Assembly: GCA_049515135.1 (NCBI GenBank)
Contig: JBEKUJ010000005.1
Span: 186,001-250,000 of the forward strand
Source: Fen-1364 sp049515135
Lineage (GTDB): Bacteria; Spirochaetota; Spirochaetia; SZUA-6; Fen-1364
Length of the DNA: 64,000 bases
Direction: 5' to 3'
Numbering within the stretch: the stretch's first letter is position 1; every line of letters begins with the position of its first letter. The notes below the pieces were generated by a model. The model was not told the DNA's origin. It saw nothing but the letters and a program-made list of their open reading frames with translations, and did not search any database. Of this stretch, positions 32,299 to 40,823 are shown one piece after another. Both the position numbers and the translations under genes were made by a program.

Positions 32299-33203
32299 TG
32301 CTGTTGGATCCCCGTGATCGTAGTTGTCTGGCTGCCAGATGACAAAGGGAAACCCAACCAGATGCCGATGACGGTTGTACCCGACACACCCGCGAGGTTT
32401 CCCGCTTTCAGCTGCGAAAGGGTGTACGTCCCGCTGGATCCACTGAACGTCGAGGCAGAATTGATGGTGAGCGTGTTGCTTGCGGAAGCGGGGCCGAGGA
32501 AGTACAGGTCCCCTCCCAGGCCGGAATAGACGTTCGACGACCATGTAAAGAAGTCGCCATCATTATTGCTATCGAGATAGAGGTTCGCGGAGAACGGACC
32601 GGATCCGGAGGCCGCAGTCACGGAAAGTGAATTGAAGCTCTGAAGGGTGCCGACAAAAAAGTAGAAGCCGACGTCCTCGCCTGAAGCTGCATTGGTGATG
32701 TTCAGAGTGATCGATCCGTCGGGGTTGATGGTCTGTGAGACAACGTTGGTGCCGTTAATGAGAGTTACGGGAGTAACGTACCTCGTGAAATTGGCTGGGA
32801 AAGTCGCTGTCCAGTGCAGCGTCATTCCCGCAAAAGTCTGCCGGGTGGAGAACTGCCACGAATAGTTGGCAGCCAGGGCGTTCCCGGAAACGTCCTTTGC
32901 CGCAGTTGTTATTGTTGCCGTCAGGAGCGAATCATAGGGAAGGCTTCCCGTGGGTTTGAACGTTGCCGTGTTTCCCGAGGCGCTCACCGTACCGGCAACC
33001 GGCGTGGATCCGCTCTCCACCAGAAACGAGGAAGCAGTGATCGTGGAACCGTCCATTGGCCGTGTGAAGGTAACCGTGATGCTCCCGATGGCCGAGAAGC
33101 TTCCAGTCCCCGAACCAGGGACTGTGTAAGCGACAGTAGGCGCACCGCCGATCGAACACCCGGCGATGACGCACATGATGGCGAACACGGCTCCCCGTGC
33201 CAC
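32295..33203 (-). CDS. putative lipoprotein with bacterial Ig-like (Big_5) domain
   Basis: About 302 residues from the GTG at 33203 (a TTG at 33245 would add 14). The signal peptide ends in a lipobox, IAGC. Next comes an SbsA-type Ig-like domain (GSITVTFTRPMDGSTITASSFLV ... LTATITTAAKDVSGNALAANYSWQFST). The C-terminal half is Ser/Thr/Gly-rich and beta-predicted with YLDSNNDGDFF, a possible Ca-binding stretch. It is low in charged residues and looks like a surface protein. The 3' end overlaps the next lipoprotein gene by four bases. Exact role is unknown. Confidence 0.75.
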   Translation of the reverse strand: MARGAVFAIMCVIAGCSIGGAPTVAYTVPGSGTGSFSAIGSITVTFTRPMDGSTITASSFLVESGSTPVAGTVSASGNTATFKPTGSLPYDSLLTATITTAAKDVSGNALAANYSWQFSTRQTFAGMTLHWTATFPANFTRYVTPVTLINGTNVVSQTINPDGSITLNITNAASGEDVGFYFFVGTLQSFNSLSVTAASGSGPFSANLYLDSNNDGDFFTWSSNVYSGLGGDLYFLGPASASNTLTINSASTFSGSSGTYTLSQLKAGNLAGVSGTTVIGIWLGFPLSSGSQTTTITGIQQQ

Positions 33204-33294
33204 TATGAACCCGTCTTTGAGCGTAGCCCGAACCCCCAGACACAAGTATAGCCGCTTGGGCTGCTGTTTTGTATAGGGTCTGCCTGTCGCGGGT

Positions 33295-34017
33295 CTATCC
33301 AGCGCTCCCGCTGACTTTCCACATGGCCACCGCAGCGTCCCAGAGCGGGTCCGGCGGCGGATCGGCCAGAATGGTGAGCGCTTCCTTGCTCACCGGGTGG
33401 GTGAAGGTAACGCTGCGCGCGTGGAGGTGAATGCCCCCGCCCGGGTTGGACCGGGTCGCGCCGTACTTCAGGTCTCCCTTGATGTGGCAGCCAACCGCGT
33501 GAAGCTGGGCCCTGATCTGGTGATGTCGGCCCGTCTCCAGCCGGATCTCCAGGAGATGGTAGCGCTCCAGGCTGAAAAGCAGGCGGTATGCCAGCCGCGC
33601 CTCCCGGGCGCCCGGCCTCTTTTCGTCCCAGGCGTATGACTTGTTCTGTTCGGAGTTTCTCGTGAGCCAGTGGACAAGCGTTCCCGCCTCTGCAAGCGGC
33701 TTTTCGGCAACCAGGGCCCAGTAGGTCTTTGCGACCCCACCTGTCCTGAACATCTCGCTCAGCCTGCTGAGCGCTTTGCTGGTGCGGGCAAAAAGGACAA
33801 CGCCGCTGGTTGGCCTGTCCAGTCGATGAGGGATCCCGACGAACACTTCCCCTGTCTTGCCGCGGGAAGCCCGGATGTAGTCCTTGACCTTGTCCGCCAG
33901 GGTCACATCGCCGGTCTTGTCCCCCTGAACGATGTCTGCAGGCCGCTTGTTGACTGCGATGAGATGGTTGTCTTCATAGAGGATGGCAAGTCCGCTGCTG
34001 TCATGAGTCCGGCTCAC
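33295..34017 (-). CDS. RluA-family RNA pseudouridine synthase
   Basis: 240-residue pseudouridine synthase. The catalytic motif HRLDRPTSGVVLFAR carries the essential Asp; YWALV, GRHHQIRAQL and GDLKYGA are the other family signatures. There is no N-terminal S4 domain, so it is closer to short RluA/RluC-like single-domain forms. Target RNA (rRNA or tRNA) is not predictable. It lies 18 bases from the msrB gene upstream on the same strand. Confidence 0.9.
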   Translation of the reverse strand: MSRTHDSSGLAILYEDNHLIAVNKRPADIVQGDKTGDVTLADKVKDYIRASRGKTGEVFVGIPHRLDRPTSGVVLFARTSKALSRLSEMFRTGGVAKTYWALVAEKPLAEAGTLVHWLTRNSEQNKSYAWDEKRPGAREARLAYRLLFSLERYHLLEIRLETGRHHQIRAQLHAVGCHIKGDLKYGATRSNPGGGIHLHARSVTFTHPVSKEALTILADPPPDPLWDAAVAMWKVSGSAG

Positions 34018-34035
34018 GCGCCCCAGTATAGACCA

Positions 34036-34401
34036 TCAACGCCCCGGCACAAACCGCATGGAGATGGAGTTCACGCAGTGACGCGTGTTCCTGGGGGTGA
34101 AGCCCTCACCCTGGAACACGTGGCCAAGGTGCGCGCCGCACGCGGCGCAGGTGATCTCCGTACGCGTGCCGTCGGCATCCCGGGAACGCTTCACGGCGCC
34201 GGGGATCTCCAGGTCAAAGCTCGGCCACCCGCACTGTGCGTCGAACTTGTCTTCCGAATGGTACAGGGGAGCGTCGCAGCGCCTGCAGACATACGTCCCC
34301 TTTTCCCAGAGGGACTCGTACTCGCCTGAGAAAGGCCTCTCAGTGCCTTTATGAACGATGACGCGCTCTTCTTCGGGCGTCAGAGGATTGAGCTTTTTCA
34401 T
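34036..34401 (-). CDS. msrB: peptide-methionine (R)-S-oxide reductase
   Basis: 121-residue MsrB that repairs methionine R-sulfoxide. The two zinc pairs are CRRC and CAAC, and the catalytic Cys is in RHCVNSISMRF. FSGEYESLWEKGTYVCRRC and GWPSF are standard. I chose the ATG at 34401 (MKKLNPLTPEEE), which begins at the usual place; an in-frame ATG at 34428 would overlap the divergent transporter start. Neither has a strong ribosome box. Confidence 0.94.
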   Translation of the reverse strand: MKKLNPLTPEEERVIVHKGTERPFSGEYESLWEKGTYVCRRCDAPLYHSEDKFDAQCGWPSFDLEIPGAVKRSRDADGTRTEITCAACGAHLGHVFQGEGFTPRNTRHCVNSISMRFVPGR

Positions 34402-34426
34402 GGCAGGGATAATATACTCACCCCAC

Positions 34427-35287
34427 ATGTCACGAAACGCAGGAGTCGCTTGTATTGTTGCCTCTGCGGCCTGCTATGGAGCCATGCCCGTCTTCGCCCG
34501 TTTCGCGTACTCCTCGGGGGTGAGCCCTGTCACGCTTCTTTTCCTGCGCTTTGCTTCCGCTGCGCCCGTCATGCTGGCCCTGGTTGCCTATCGCGGGGTT
34601 CGGCTGCCACGGGGCGCCGCCCTGGCGGCCCTGATCGGTCTGGGAGGGATAATCTATGTCGCGCAGGCCTTGTGCTATTTCACGGCGCTGACCCGGGCCC
34701 CGGCAAGCCTGGTTGCCCTCATCCTGTATCTGTATCCCGTCCTGGTTGCGCTGGGGGCAACGGTCGTATTCCACGAACGCTTCACCCCGGCACGCGCGAT
34801 TGCCCTTGTTCTTGCCCTTGCCGGCGCGGCCCTGATGATCGGATTCGAACGGGGCGGTACGACGGCTGGCATCGTTCTGGCAATTGCCGCGGCGACCATC
34901 TACGCCGTGTACATCCTGGCAGGGGCCCGCGTGATGAGGAGTGTGCCGTCCCTTGCGGCCGCCGCTGTGGTTGTGTGCTCGACTGCAGTGGTCTACGGCG
35001 GCATGTTGGTGGCACGCGGACCCGTGTGGCCGGGGACGACGGCCGGGTGGCTCTCCATTGCAGCCCTTTCACTCGTCTCTACGGTGGCGGCAATTGCCCT
35101 GTTTTTCGCCGGACTGGAGCGCGTGGGGCCTACCAGCGCGTCCATTCTTTCCACGTTCGAGCCGGCCGTTGCGGTGACGCTGGCAGTGCTCCTGCTCGGA
35201 GAGGCGGTCACACCGGCCAGGATTGCCGGCGGGGTCCTTGTTCTTGCAGCCGTCATGGTCACTGCCGTATACTCCCCCCGATCATGA
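34427..35287 (+). CDS. EamA-family transporter
   Basis: 286-residue membrane protein with ten hydrophobic segments in two repeats, each of the EamA (DMT superfamily) type: first repeat ACYGAMPVFARFAY ... LYPVLVALGATVVFHERF, second ATIYAVYILAGARV ... STFEPAVAVTLAVLLLGEAVTPARIAGG. It is probably an exporter of amino acids or metabolites. The ATG at 34427 leaves 25 bases to the divergent msrB start. Its stop overlaps the next aminotransferase start by four bases, suggesting the pair handle one metabolite. Confidence 0.9.
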   Translation: MSRNAGVACIVASAACYGAMPVFARFAYSSGVSPVTLLFLRFASAAPVMLALVAYRGVRLPRGAALAALIGLGGIIYVAQALCYFTALTRAPASLVALILYLYPVLVALGATVVFHERFTPARAIALVLALAGAALMIGFERGGTTAGIVLAIAAATIYAVYILAGARVMRSVPSLAAAAVVVCSTAVVYGGMLVARGPVWPGTTAGWLSIAALSLVSTVAAIALFFAGLERVGPTSASILSTFEPAVAVTLAVLLLGEAVTPARIAGGVLVLAAVMVTAVYSPRS

Positions 35288-36684
35288 AGAAGAGGGATTA
35301 CTCCCGGGTCCTTGCCGTCCTGGCGGAGGAATACACGCGCAGGTCCCCGCGCAGCGCGTCAATCAACAGGGAAGCCCTTCGCGTGCTGGTGGACGGCGGC
35401 AGCCACACCATCCGTCTCCTGCGGCCTTTTCCGCCCCGCATCCGCGAGGCGCGGGGCGCCTGCGTGACTGATGAGGACGGTCACAGGATCCTGGATTTCT
35501 GGCAGGGCCATCACGCAAACATCCTGGGGCACAACCCCCGGGAAATCACCGGGCCGCTGGCTGCGGCCTTCGCAAAGGGCTTCGGGCTGCAATCGGGTTT
35601 CACGGACTCCCTGCAGGTCCAGGTGGCGGAGACTCTCTGCAGCCGAACAGGGGCCGAGCGGGTCCGGCTCACCTCCAGCGGCTCCCTGGCAACCATGTAT
35701 GCCATCATGCTGGCGCGGGCCGCCACCGGGCGGGAAAAGGTCCTGAAGATTGGAGGGGGATGGCACGGTGCCCAGCCCTGGGGACTGGTCGGCGTGGATT
35801 ATCACGCCGAGAACAGTCACAGCTTCCAGCACGCGGAGAGCCGTGGCCTTCCCAGCGCCGTGGCGGACCAGGTGCTTGTCACGGGCTTCAACGACGTCGG
35901 AATGCTCGAAGAGCAGTTTCGCAGATACGGACCCGGCATAGCGTGCTTCATTCTGGAGCCTTTCATGGGGTCCGGCGGCAGCCTGCCGGCCACCCTGGCT
36001 TTCCTGAAGACGGCGCGGGAGCTGACCCGGAAGCACGGGGCTCTCCTTATCTTCGATGAGGTCATCTCGGGCTTTCGTTTCTGTGCCGGCAGCACCTCCC
36101 GGCTGTTTTCGATCCAGCCCGACCTTGCGACATTCGCCAAGATCATGGGAGGCGGTATGCCTGTTGCGGCAGTGGCCGGCAGGTCGGAGGTGATGGACCT
36201 TGCCGGCAAAGCGGGAGGTGTCAAGTTCTCCGGGGGAACGTACTCCTGCCACCCCGCCGCGATGCTCGCATCCATCACAATGATGCGTCACCTGGTGGAT
36301 CGCGAAGCGGAGATATATCCCCGGCTGGCTGCCCTGGGGGACGAGGCCCGCCGGACCGTGGAGGAATCCCTGCGTTCGGAGGGCTTGCAGGCGCGATGCA
36401 CCGGCTACGGCAACGATGCCTTGCCCGGCAGCTCCATGGCGTCGGTCCATTTCCCGTTCGACGAATCATGCCCCTGCAGCTCTCCCGAGCAGACGCGCAA
36501 CCCGGAGGTCTGCGACGTCGAGCTGTCCGATACGATCCTCCAGCTCGCGCTTCTCCTGGAAGACGTTTTCGTCATGCATGGGCTCGGCTCGGTTTCCATG
36601 GCTCATACCGGAGAGGACATCTCACAGCTGGGGGACGCCTGCCGAAGGGCCGCCCGGAAAATCGTTTCCCTGGCCGAAGCTTGA
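35284..36684 (+). CDS. class III PLP aminotransferase / glutamate-1-semialdehyde aminomutase-like
   Basis: 466-residue fold-type I PLP enzyme. Key regions: SSGSLATMYAIMLARAATGR (phosphate-binding), LLIFDEVISGFRF (Asp that contacts the pyridine), and TFAKIMGGGMPVAAVAGR with the PLP Lys. This pattern is closest to GSA aminomutases, but the enzyme is about 40 residues longer than HemL and has a Cys-rich insert (SCPCSSPEQTRNPEVC) near the end, so a different substrate is possible. Start ATG overlaps the EamA stop by four bases. Confidence 0.88.
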   Translation: MKKRDYSRVLAVLAEEYTRRSPRSASINREALRVLVDGGSHTIRLLRPFPPRIREARGACVTDEDGHRILDFWQGHHANILGHNPREITGPLAAAFAKGFGLQSGFTDSLQVQVAETLCSRTGAERVRLTSSGSLATMYAIMLARAATGREKVLKIGGGWHGAQPWGLVGVDYHAENSHSFQHAESRGLPSAVADQVLVTGFNDVGMLEEQFRRYGPGIACFILEPFMGSGGSLPATLAFLKTARELTRKHGALLIFDEVISGFRFCAGSTSRLFSIQPDLATFAKIMGGGMPVAAVAGRSEVMDLAGKAGGVKFSGGTYSCHPAAMLASITMMRHLVDREAEIYPRLAALGDEARRTVEESLRSEGLQARCTGYGNDALPGSSMASVHFPFDESCPCSSPEQTRNPEVCDVELSDTILQLALLLEDVFVMHGLGSVSMAHTGEDISQLGDACRRAARKIVSLAEA

Positions 36685-36761
36685 AATACCGTTCCCTGCG
36701 CGCTACTTTCTTCTTCTGCGTGCGGGATCGTTCGCGGCGCACGCGAAGGAGTCTTTCCCGC

Positions 36762-37268
36762 ATGAAGAAGGCCCTTGCGGTCCTCATCCTTGTGCTTGCC
36801 CCAGCACTGACGTACGCGGAGTTTCAGCTTGGCGGCGCCGGAATGTACAACGGGGACATCACCGCACTGGGGTCGCAGCAGATCACCCCGGCGGACTTCG
36901 CCTATGGGTTGGAAACGCGTCTCAAGTTCCTGAGCGTCCTCCAGATAGGCCTGACCGGCCTGTACTATACCCCGTCAATCGTCGGCGGCTCATCCTATAT
37001 CCAGGCCCTTGCCGACTTCGGGCTTTCCTTCGACATCCTTTTCCTGCGTTTCGGCGCCGGCGTGGGGCCTGATTTCTTCATTCCGATGAGCGGCCCTTCC
37101 GTGTCGGCAACCTCTGTGGCAAACCTGAAGCTTTCCGGTGACATCAACATTGGTCCTGTTGCCATCGGTGTGGTTGCATTCTATCCCGTCCAGTCGATCT
37201 GGGATTTCCAAGGCGTCATGAGCATGAAGCCCTGGTTCGGCCTGACCGCCCTGATCCGCTTGTTCTGA
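36762..37268 (+). CDS. exported protein, probable outer-membrane beta-barrel
   Basis: 168 residues. A clean signal peptide (MKKALAVLILVLAPALTYA) is followed by a Gly/aromatic-rich mature part with alternating hydrophobic residues (ALADFGLSFDILFLRFGAGVGPDFFIPM, LKLSGDINIGPVAIGVVAFYPV) ending in LTALIRLF, a C-terminal aromatic typical of outer-membrane barrels. I do not recognise a family. The ATG at 36762 has GAAGGAG about ten bases before it. No close neighbour suggests a function. Confidence 0.72.
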   Translation: MKKALAVLILVLAPALTYAEFQLGGAGMYNGDITALGSQQITPADFAYGLETRLKFLSVLQIGLTGLYYTPSIVGGSSYIQALADFGLSFDILFLRFGAGVGPDFFIPMSGPSVSATSVANLKLSGDINIGPVAIGVVAFYPVQSIWDFQGVMSMKPWFGLTALIRLF

Positions 37269-37320
37269 ATCGCCGGCGTTCGGTTGACGCCCGGTGGCAT
37301 GGCCCTGCAGACGGTCTATC

Positions 37321-37360
37321 TTGACATTTTGGGATAAACAGGATATTGATTATCCTGTTT
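37321..37360 (+). promoter_or_regulatory. promoter and 10-bp inverted-repeat operator of rrf2-nfu
   Basis: TTGACA at 37321-37326 is followed by a perfect inverted repeat, AAACAGGATA (37336-37345) and TATCCTGTTT (37351-37360) with five bases between. The candidate -10 (TATTGA, 37344-37349) lies inside the repeat. A regulator bound here would shut the promoter, as expected for autoregulation by an Rrf2-type Fe-S repressor whose gene starts 13 bases downstream. Confidence 0.8.
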
Positions 37361-37372
37361 GGTGGAGCTATA

Positions 37373-37813
37373 ATGCAATTCGGAACGAGCATCGAGTACG
37401 CAATTCACGGCCTGGTATTCATGGCAGGCGGCGCGTCCGCAACGGTCCTGGTTGGTGACATCGCAAAAGGAATCAAGGTTCCAGAGAGCTATTTGCGGAA
37501 GGTCCTTCAGCTCCTGGCGCGCGCGGGGCTCGTGGCTTCGCACCGAGGCGCCAAAGGTGGCTTTTCTCTTGCTCGTGATGCCAGCCGGATCACGTTGCGG
37601 GACGTTGTTGAAGCTGTGGACGGCAGCCTGCCCACGTGGTGCTGTGTGAAGGAGAAAAAGAGGTGCAGCGAAACACCGTGTCCCGTGTCGGCGGCATTCG
37701 AGACGGCACGGGAAAAAATGGCTGAATCGCTTGCCCAGACCTCCATTGGGGACCTTGTCCCTCGCATCGCCAGGCGCGCCGACGGCTGGCTTGCGGTGAC
37801 CAGTTGCTCGTAG
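37373..37813 (+). CDS. Rrf2-family Fe-S transcriptional regulator
   Basis: 146-residue Rrf2 regulator, IscR-like. The wHTH has YAIHGLVFMAGG, IKVPESYLRKVLQLLARAGLV and SHRGAKGGFSLARD (wing); a Cys cluster near residue 95-107 (WCCVKEKKRCSETPC) is the likely [2Fe-2S] or [4Fe-4S] ligand set. A GGAG box lies six bases ahead of the ATG. It is followed at 18 bases by an Nfu-type scaffold gene and preceded by an inverted repeat operator, so it probably senses Fe-S status and controls this pair. Confidence 0.92.
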   Translation: MQFGTSIEYAIHGLVFMAGGASATVLVGDIAKGIKVPESYLRKVLQLLARAGLVASHRGAKGGFSLARDASRITLRDVVEAVDGSLPTWCCVKEKKRCSETPCPVSAAFETAREKMAESLAQTSIGDLVPRIARRADGWLAVTSCS

Positions 37814-37831
37814 TGTCAAAAGGAGAAAAGC

Positions 37832-38071
37832 GTGCGCGAACGAGTACAGGAAGTGATCGAAGAAATACGGCCCATGCTCCAGGCCGATGGCGGGGATGTA
37901 GAGCTGGTTGATGTGACCGACCAGGGAGTCGTGAAGGTGCGGCTCACCGGCGCGTGCGGGGGCTGTCCAATGTCCCAGATCACGTTGAGCCGCGGCATTG
38001 AAAGCAGGCTGAAGGCCTCGGTTCCAGAAGTGGTCAGGGTGGAATCGGTGCCACGGGACGAGATCAGCTGA
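37832..38071 (+). CDS. NifU C-terminal (Nfu-type) Fe-S scaffold
   Basis: 79-residue stand-alone Nfu domain that carries and passes on Fe-S clusters. The CxxC motif is in GACGGCPMSQ, with LQADGGDVELVDV before it, both hallmarks. Start is a GTG with AAAGGAG upstream. It is cotranscribed with the Rrf2 regulator. Its last eight bases overlap the convergent MBL-fold gene. Confidence 0.94.
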   Translation: MRERVQEVIEEIRPMLQADGGDVELVDVTDQGVVKVRLTGACGGCPMSQITLSRGIESRLKASVPEVVRVESVPRDEIS

Positions 38072-40718
38072 GAGAGCTTTTCATCCGGCGGTTTTCCACC
38101 AGCGAGTGATCGATTGCCCAGTCCTTGAGGAAGGCAATCGTGGTCTGCAGCGCGTCTGCAGGCGCTTTTTCCAGGTACTTTCGCACACCCTCCAGCTTGC
38201 GCAGGAACTCCTCGTTCCCGCGAACCACTGCTTCGAAGCCCGACGCCGGCTCCCTGCTGAGAAGCGTCTCCTCGTACTGCAGGTGCGACCGGGCAAGGCT
38301 GATGAACTTGTCAACCATGCCGGCAGCCCCGTCGCCCGGCTCGCGCCCCTCAGCCATGGCGGAGATCCCGTCGAGGATCTGGAACATCTCCTTGTGCTGG
38401 AGGTCGAGCCGCTGCACCCCGATCCCGTAGGAGTCGCTCCACTCGAAGCGCACCTCGGAGCGGAAGCTCTTCAGCCTCCGCTCGTATGTCTCCATGAGCT
38501 TCCACTGCACGATGGGGATGTCGTCCAGGGCTTTTGCCGGTATCGCGTATAGTGTCGAATCCAGGAGCGCACGCGCCTCGAAGAGGTCCACCGCTTTGTT
38601 TCCTTTGCCCCGGGTCTGCCGTTGGCTGGCAAAGCGCTCCTCCCAGCCCCGCGGAAGCTCGCGCGTCCCCCGCAGGATGGACTCCTCTCCGAAGAAATCC
38701 CCCGGGGTAGCGTTCTCTATCGGGATCTTGCCGAGAAAGATCGTGAGAAGCCCGTCGGCAATGAGGAGGACCTCGGCGTGCCCTTCAGGGCGCAGCACGG
38801 TATCCTCCTTCACCACGCGGCGCTCCATGAGTCCGGCGATTCTGTTCTGCAGGGTGAACGAGGCTACCTCTCCAAAGAGCCATGTGCTCTGGAGAAACTC
38901 ACGCCGTTCGCGCGCTTCCTGCAGGCTCTCAGTCAGACCCCGGCGCCGTATGAGGTCCAGCCACGCGTCTCTGGGGATGCGCAGCGCGGAAACGTGGCTT
39001 GCCGCCCAGCAGATTCCGCTTGGACTCTGATCATGCAGCGCTTCCATCTCCCCCAGGAGAGACCCTGCGGACAACGTTGCATGCGGACCGTCCCGCGACT
39101 CCCCGCGGTTGACGATGCCGCTCACAAGCAGGAAGACATTGGCAACGGGGATGTCGGGGGTCTGCATGATGGTGCCCGGCGTAAAGTGTATGAGCGGGAA
39201 GGCCGCGAGGGTCTGTGCGTCGCGCATGGCCAGCCCGGGGAAGTACGAGAGGAGGATCCTCTGCGCTTCCAGGCGCAACGCTTCGTACTGGGCCTCGATG
39301 AGCACATCCTCGTCTCCGAAATTGACCGCAAGCCCGACCTTCTTCTGGTCCTCCGTCAACGGCGATGAGGTGTGGCTGAGAAGGCGCTTGTGTGAGGCGT
39401 CTCCAGCGAAGTCCTCCGCCTTGCCGTGTATGAGGCCGCCGCCGACGTCGATCTTCTTGACGTCAACAGGGGCAAGCAGTTTTGTCGTGCATGCATCGTA
39501 GAACTGCTGGGATATGCCGTTCTTGCCGAGGTCGTCAGTGACCATCTTCCTCAGCACCTCGAAGGCGCTGATGTCGGCGAGATGGGCATATGACCGGTGT
39601 GCAGTGCCGTGCTGGACGCGGAAGAAGAAAATGGTTGTCTCCACCGGGTGTGGTGAGAAGACCGGCAGGACCTCGAGGCCTCCCTCCAGGCGGTTCCACG
39701 TGTCCAGCATGAGGTCCCGCGGCTCGAAATAGCGAAAGAATGTGTCTTCCGCTCTTCCTGTCAGCGCAGCGTATTTCTTCACGACGCTGGCCCGAACAGG
39801 AGGAACCGCGAAATAGGGCACCCGCCGGTCCGCCCTGGCAAGGGAGGTGAGTCCTGCAAAATGGTCGTCATGGCCGTGCGTGTGAAATATCCCGGCAACC
39901 TCGTTGCCGCTGATGCCAAGGGCGGCCAGGGAGTGCTGGATGCCCGGCCCGGCGTCGATGAGATACGTCCTGCCCTGGAAGCAGACTATGCTCGCCATGC
40001 AGGGCCGGGTGACGTCCCACCCGTCTCCCTCCCCGACATGGATGATGGAGAAATGCTCCCGCTCGACCCGCTTCTGCGCCAGCTGGTAGGTGGGCAGGTA
40101 ATCCTCCGTCTCGGCAAGGTTGAGGTCCACGGTGACCGAGCTTCCCTTGTAGATGAACTCATACCGGTTGAAGCCGCGTCGGCGCACAAAGGCGCGGTCC
40201 CGCAGCTCCACCGCCGGGGAGTCCACGATGCGCAGGTCCAGCAGGTCCTCGGTTCGCCGGATGTTGTCGAAGGCGAACCATCTCTTGATCCGAAGCATGT
40301 CGCGGGCCAAACCTTCCGCAACGCCCGTCTCCATGATCTCCGCCAGCGACGCCAGCCCGTACGTGCCGCGGTAGATGTAGTCGCTCTGGCTCCTCACCTG
40401 GTCCTCCAGCCCGATCAGCATGGGCTTGCGGCCGGTGTTGTTGGGATGATTGGGAAGAATCATCCCCTGGAGGTAGAGCATCTGGAGAACGGGGAACTCG
40501 GCCAGGTTGGAAAAGCTCCCGTGCTGCATCGTGGTGTCGGACAGGAGGATCGCGTTGGGCCCGGTCTGGGCAGGGACGCCGTTTTTCTCCCTGTCCACAA
40601 TAAGGCTGGTTTTCATGAGGTGCTTGACGCTGTCCGCGGGGCAGCCGCACAGGATGAAAAGGTCCGCTTCGGGTATCTCCACCCAGTAGACCCCGTTGGA
40701 CACCTTTACCTTTTTCAT
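38064..40718 (-). CDS. MBL-fold / cyclic-nucleotide-binding / hemerythrin-like multidomain protein
   Basis: 884 residues. A metallo-beta-lactamase domain has HTHGHDDH at 279-286 and an upstream Asp strand (TYLIDAGPGI); an N-terminal ~200-residue region has its own strand pattern. Two cyclic-nucleotide-binding-like (Crp-type) domains follow at about 510-720 (FLLVSGIVNRGES..., LLIADGLLTIFLG...). The C terminus resembles bacteriohemerythrin (GVQRLDLQHKEMFQIL, HLQYEETLL, DWAIDHSL), but several iron ligands are missing: the H-x3-H pair reads as V-x3-N and the last Asp is Asn. So iron/oxygen binding is doubtful. It may be a cAMP-controlled hydrolase, which would fit the adenylate cyclase in the window, but this is inference. 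Confidence 0.85.
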   Translation of the reverse strand: MKKVKVSNGVYWVEIPEADLFILCGCPADSVKHLMKTSLIVDREKNGVPAQTGPNAILLSDTTMQHGSFSNLAEFPVLQMLYLQGMILPNHPNNTGRKPMLIGLEDQVRSQSDYIYRGTYGLASLAEIMETGVAEGLARDMLRIKRWFAFDNIRRTEDLLDLRIVDSPAVELRDRAFVRRRGFNRYEFIYKGSSVTVDLNLAETEDYLPTYQLAQKRVEREHFSIIHVGEGDGWDVTRPCMASIVCFQGRTYLIDAGPGIQHSLAALGISGNEVAGIFHTHGHDDHFAGLTSLARADRRVPYFAVPPVRASVVKKYAALTGRAEDTFFRYFEPRDLMLDTWNRLEGGLEVLPVFSPHPVETTIFFFRVQHGTAHRSYAHLADISAFEVLRKMVTDDLGKNGISQQFYDACTTKLLAPVDVKKIDVGGGLIHGKAEDFAGDASHKRLLSHTSSPLTEDQKKVGLAVNFGDEDVLIEAQYEALRLEAQRILLSYFPGLAMRDAQTLAAFPLIHFTPGTIMQTPDIPVANVFLLVSGIVNRGESRDGPHATLSAGSLLGEMEALHDQSPSGICWAASHVSALRIPRDAWLDLIRRRGLTESLQEARERREFLQSTWLFGEVASFTLQNRIAGLMERRVVKEDTVLRPEGHAEVLLIADGLLTIFLGKIPIENATPGDFFGEESILRGTRELPRGWEERFASQRQTRGKGNKAVDLFEARALLDSTLYAIPAKALDDIPIVQWKLMETYERRLKSFRSEVRFEWSDSYGIGVQRLDLQHKEMFQILDGISAMAEGREPGDGAAGMVDKFISLARSHLQYEETLLSREPASGFEAVVRGNEEFLRKLEGVRKYLEKAPADALQTTIAFLKDWAIDHSLVENRRMKSSLS

Positions 40719-40771
40719 GCAGCGACGATCCCGTCAATTTTAATTGTCAGAATGTTTCAGCCCTCCACACT

Positions 40772-40800
40772 AGTATAGTAACGATAATATCGTAATGCAA
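40772..40800 (-). promoter_or_regulatory. promoter with palindromic operator of the MBL/hemerythrin-like gene
   Basis: TTGCAT (40800-40795) and TATACT (40777-40772) on the minus strand are 17 bases apart. A 13-base palindrome, ACGATA-A-TATCGT (40781-40793), fills the spacer. This is a good promoter with an operator in the spacer. Confidence 0.6.
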
Positions 40801-40823
40801 AAAGCCGGCCTCAGCCATGCCGG
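40799..40823 (-). terminator. candidate intrinsic terminator of the URO-D-family gene
   Basis: Reading the minus strand, CCGGC and GCCGG (40823-40819 and 40809-40805) pair around a nine-base loop and are followed by CTTTTT. The stem overlaps the stop codon of the URO-D-family gene. Stem is short, so strength is moderate. Confidence 0.5.

Noticed and set aside
34351..35283. Long in-frame extension upstream of the aminotransferase at 35284
   Set aside because: It lies in the wrong frame of the EamA transporter gene; the aminotransferase begins at the ATG overlapping the transporter stop.
37269..37320. Possible terminator after the barrel-like gene (GC-rich imperfect repeat)
   Set aside because: The arms pair poorly and no T-run follows.
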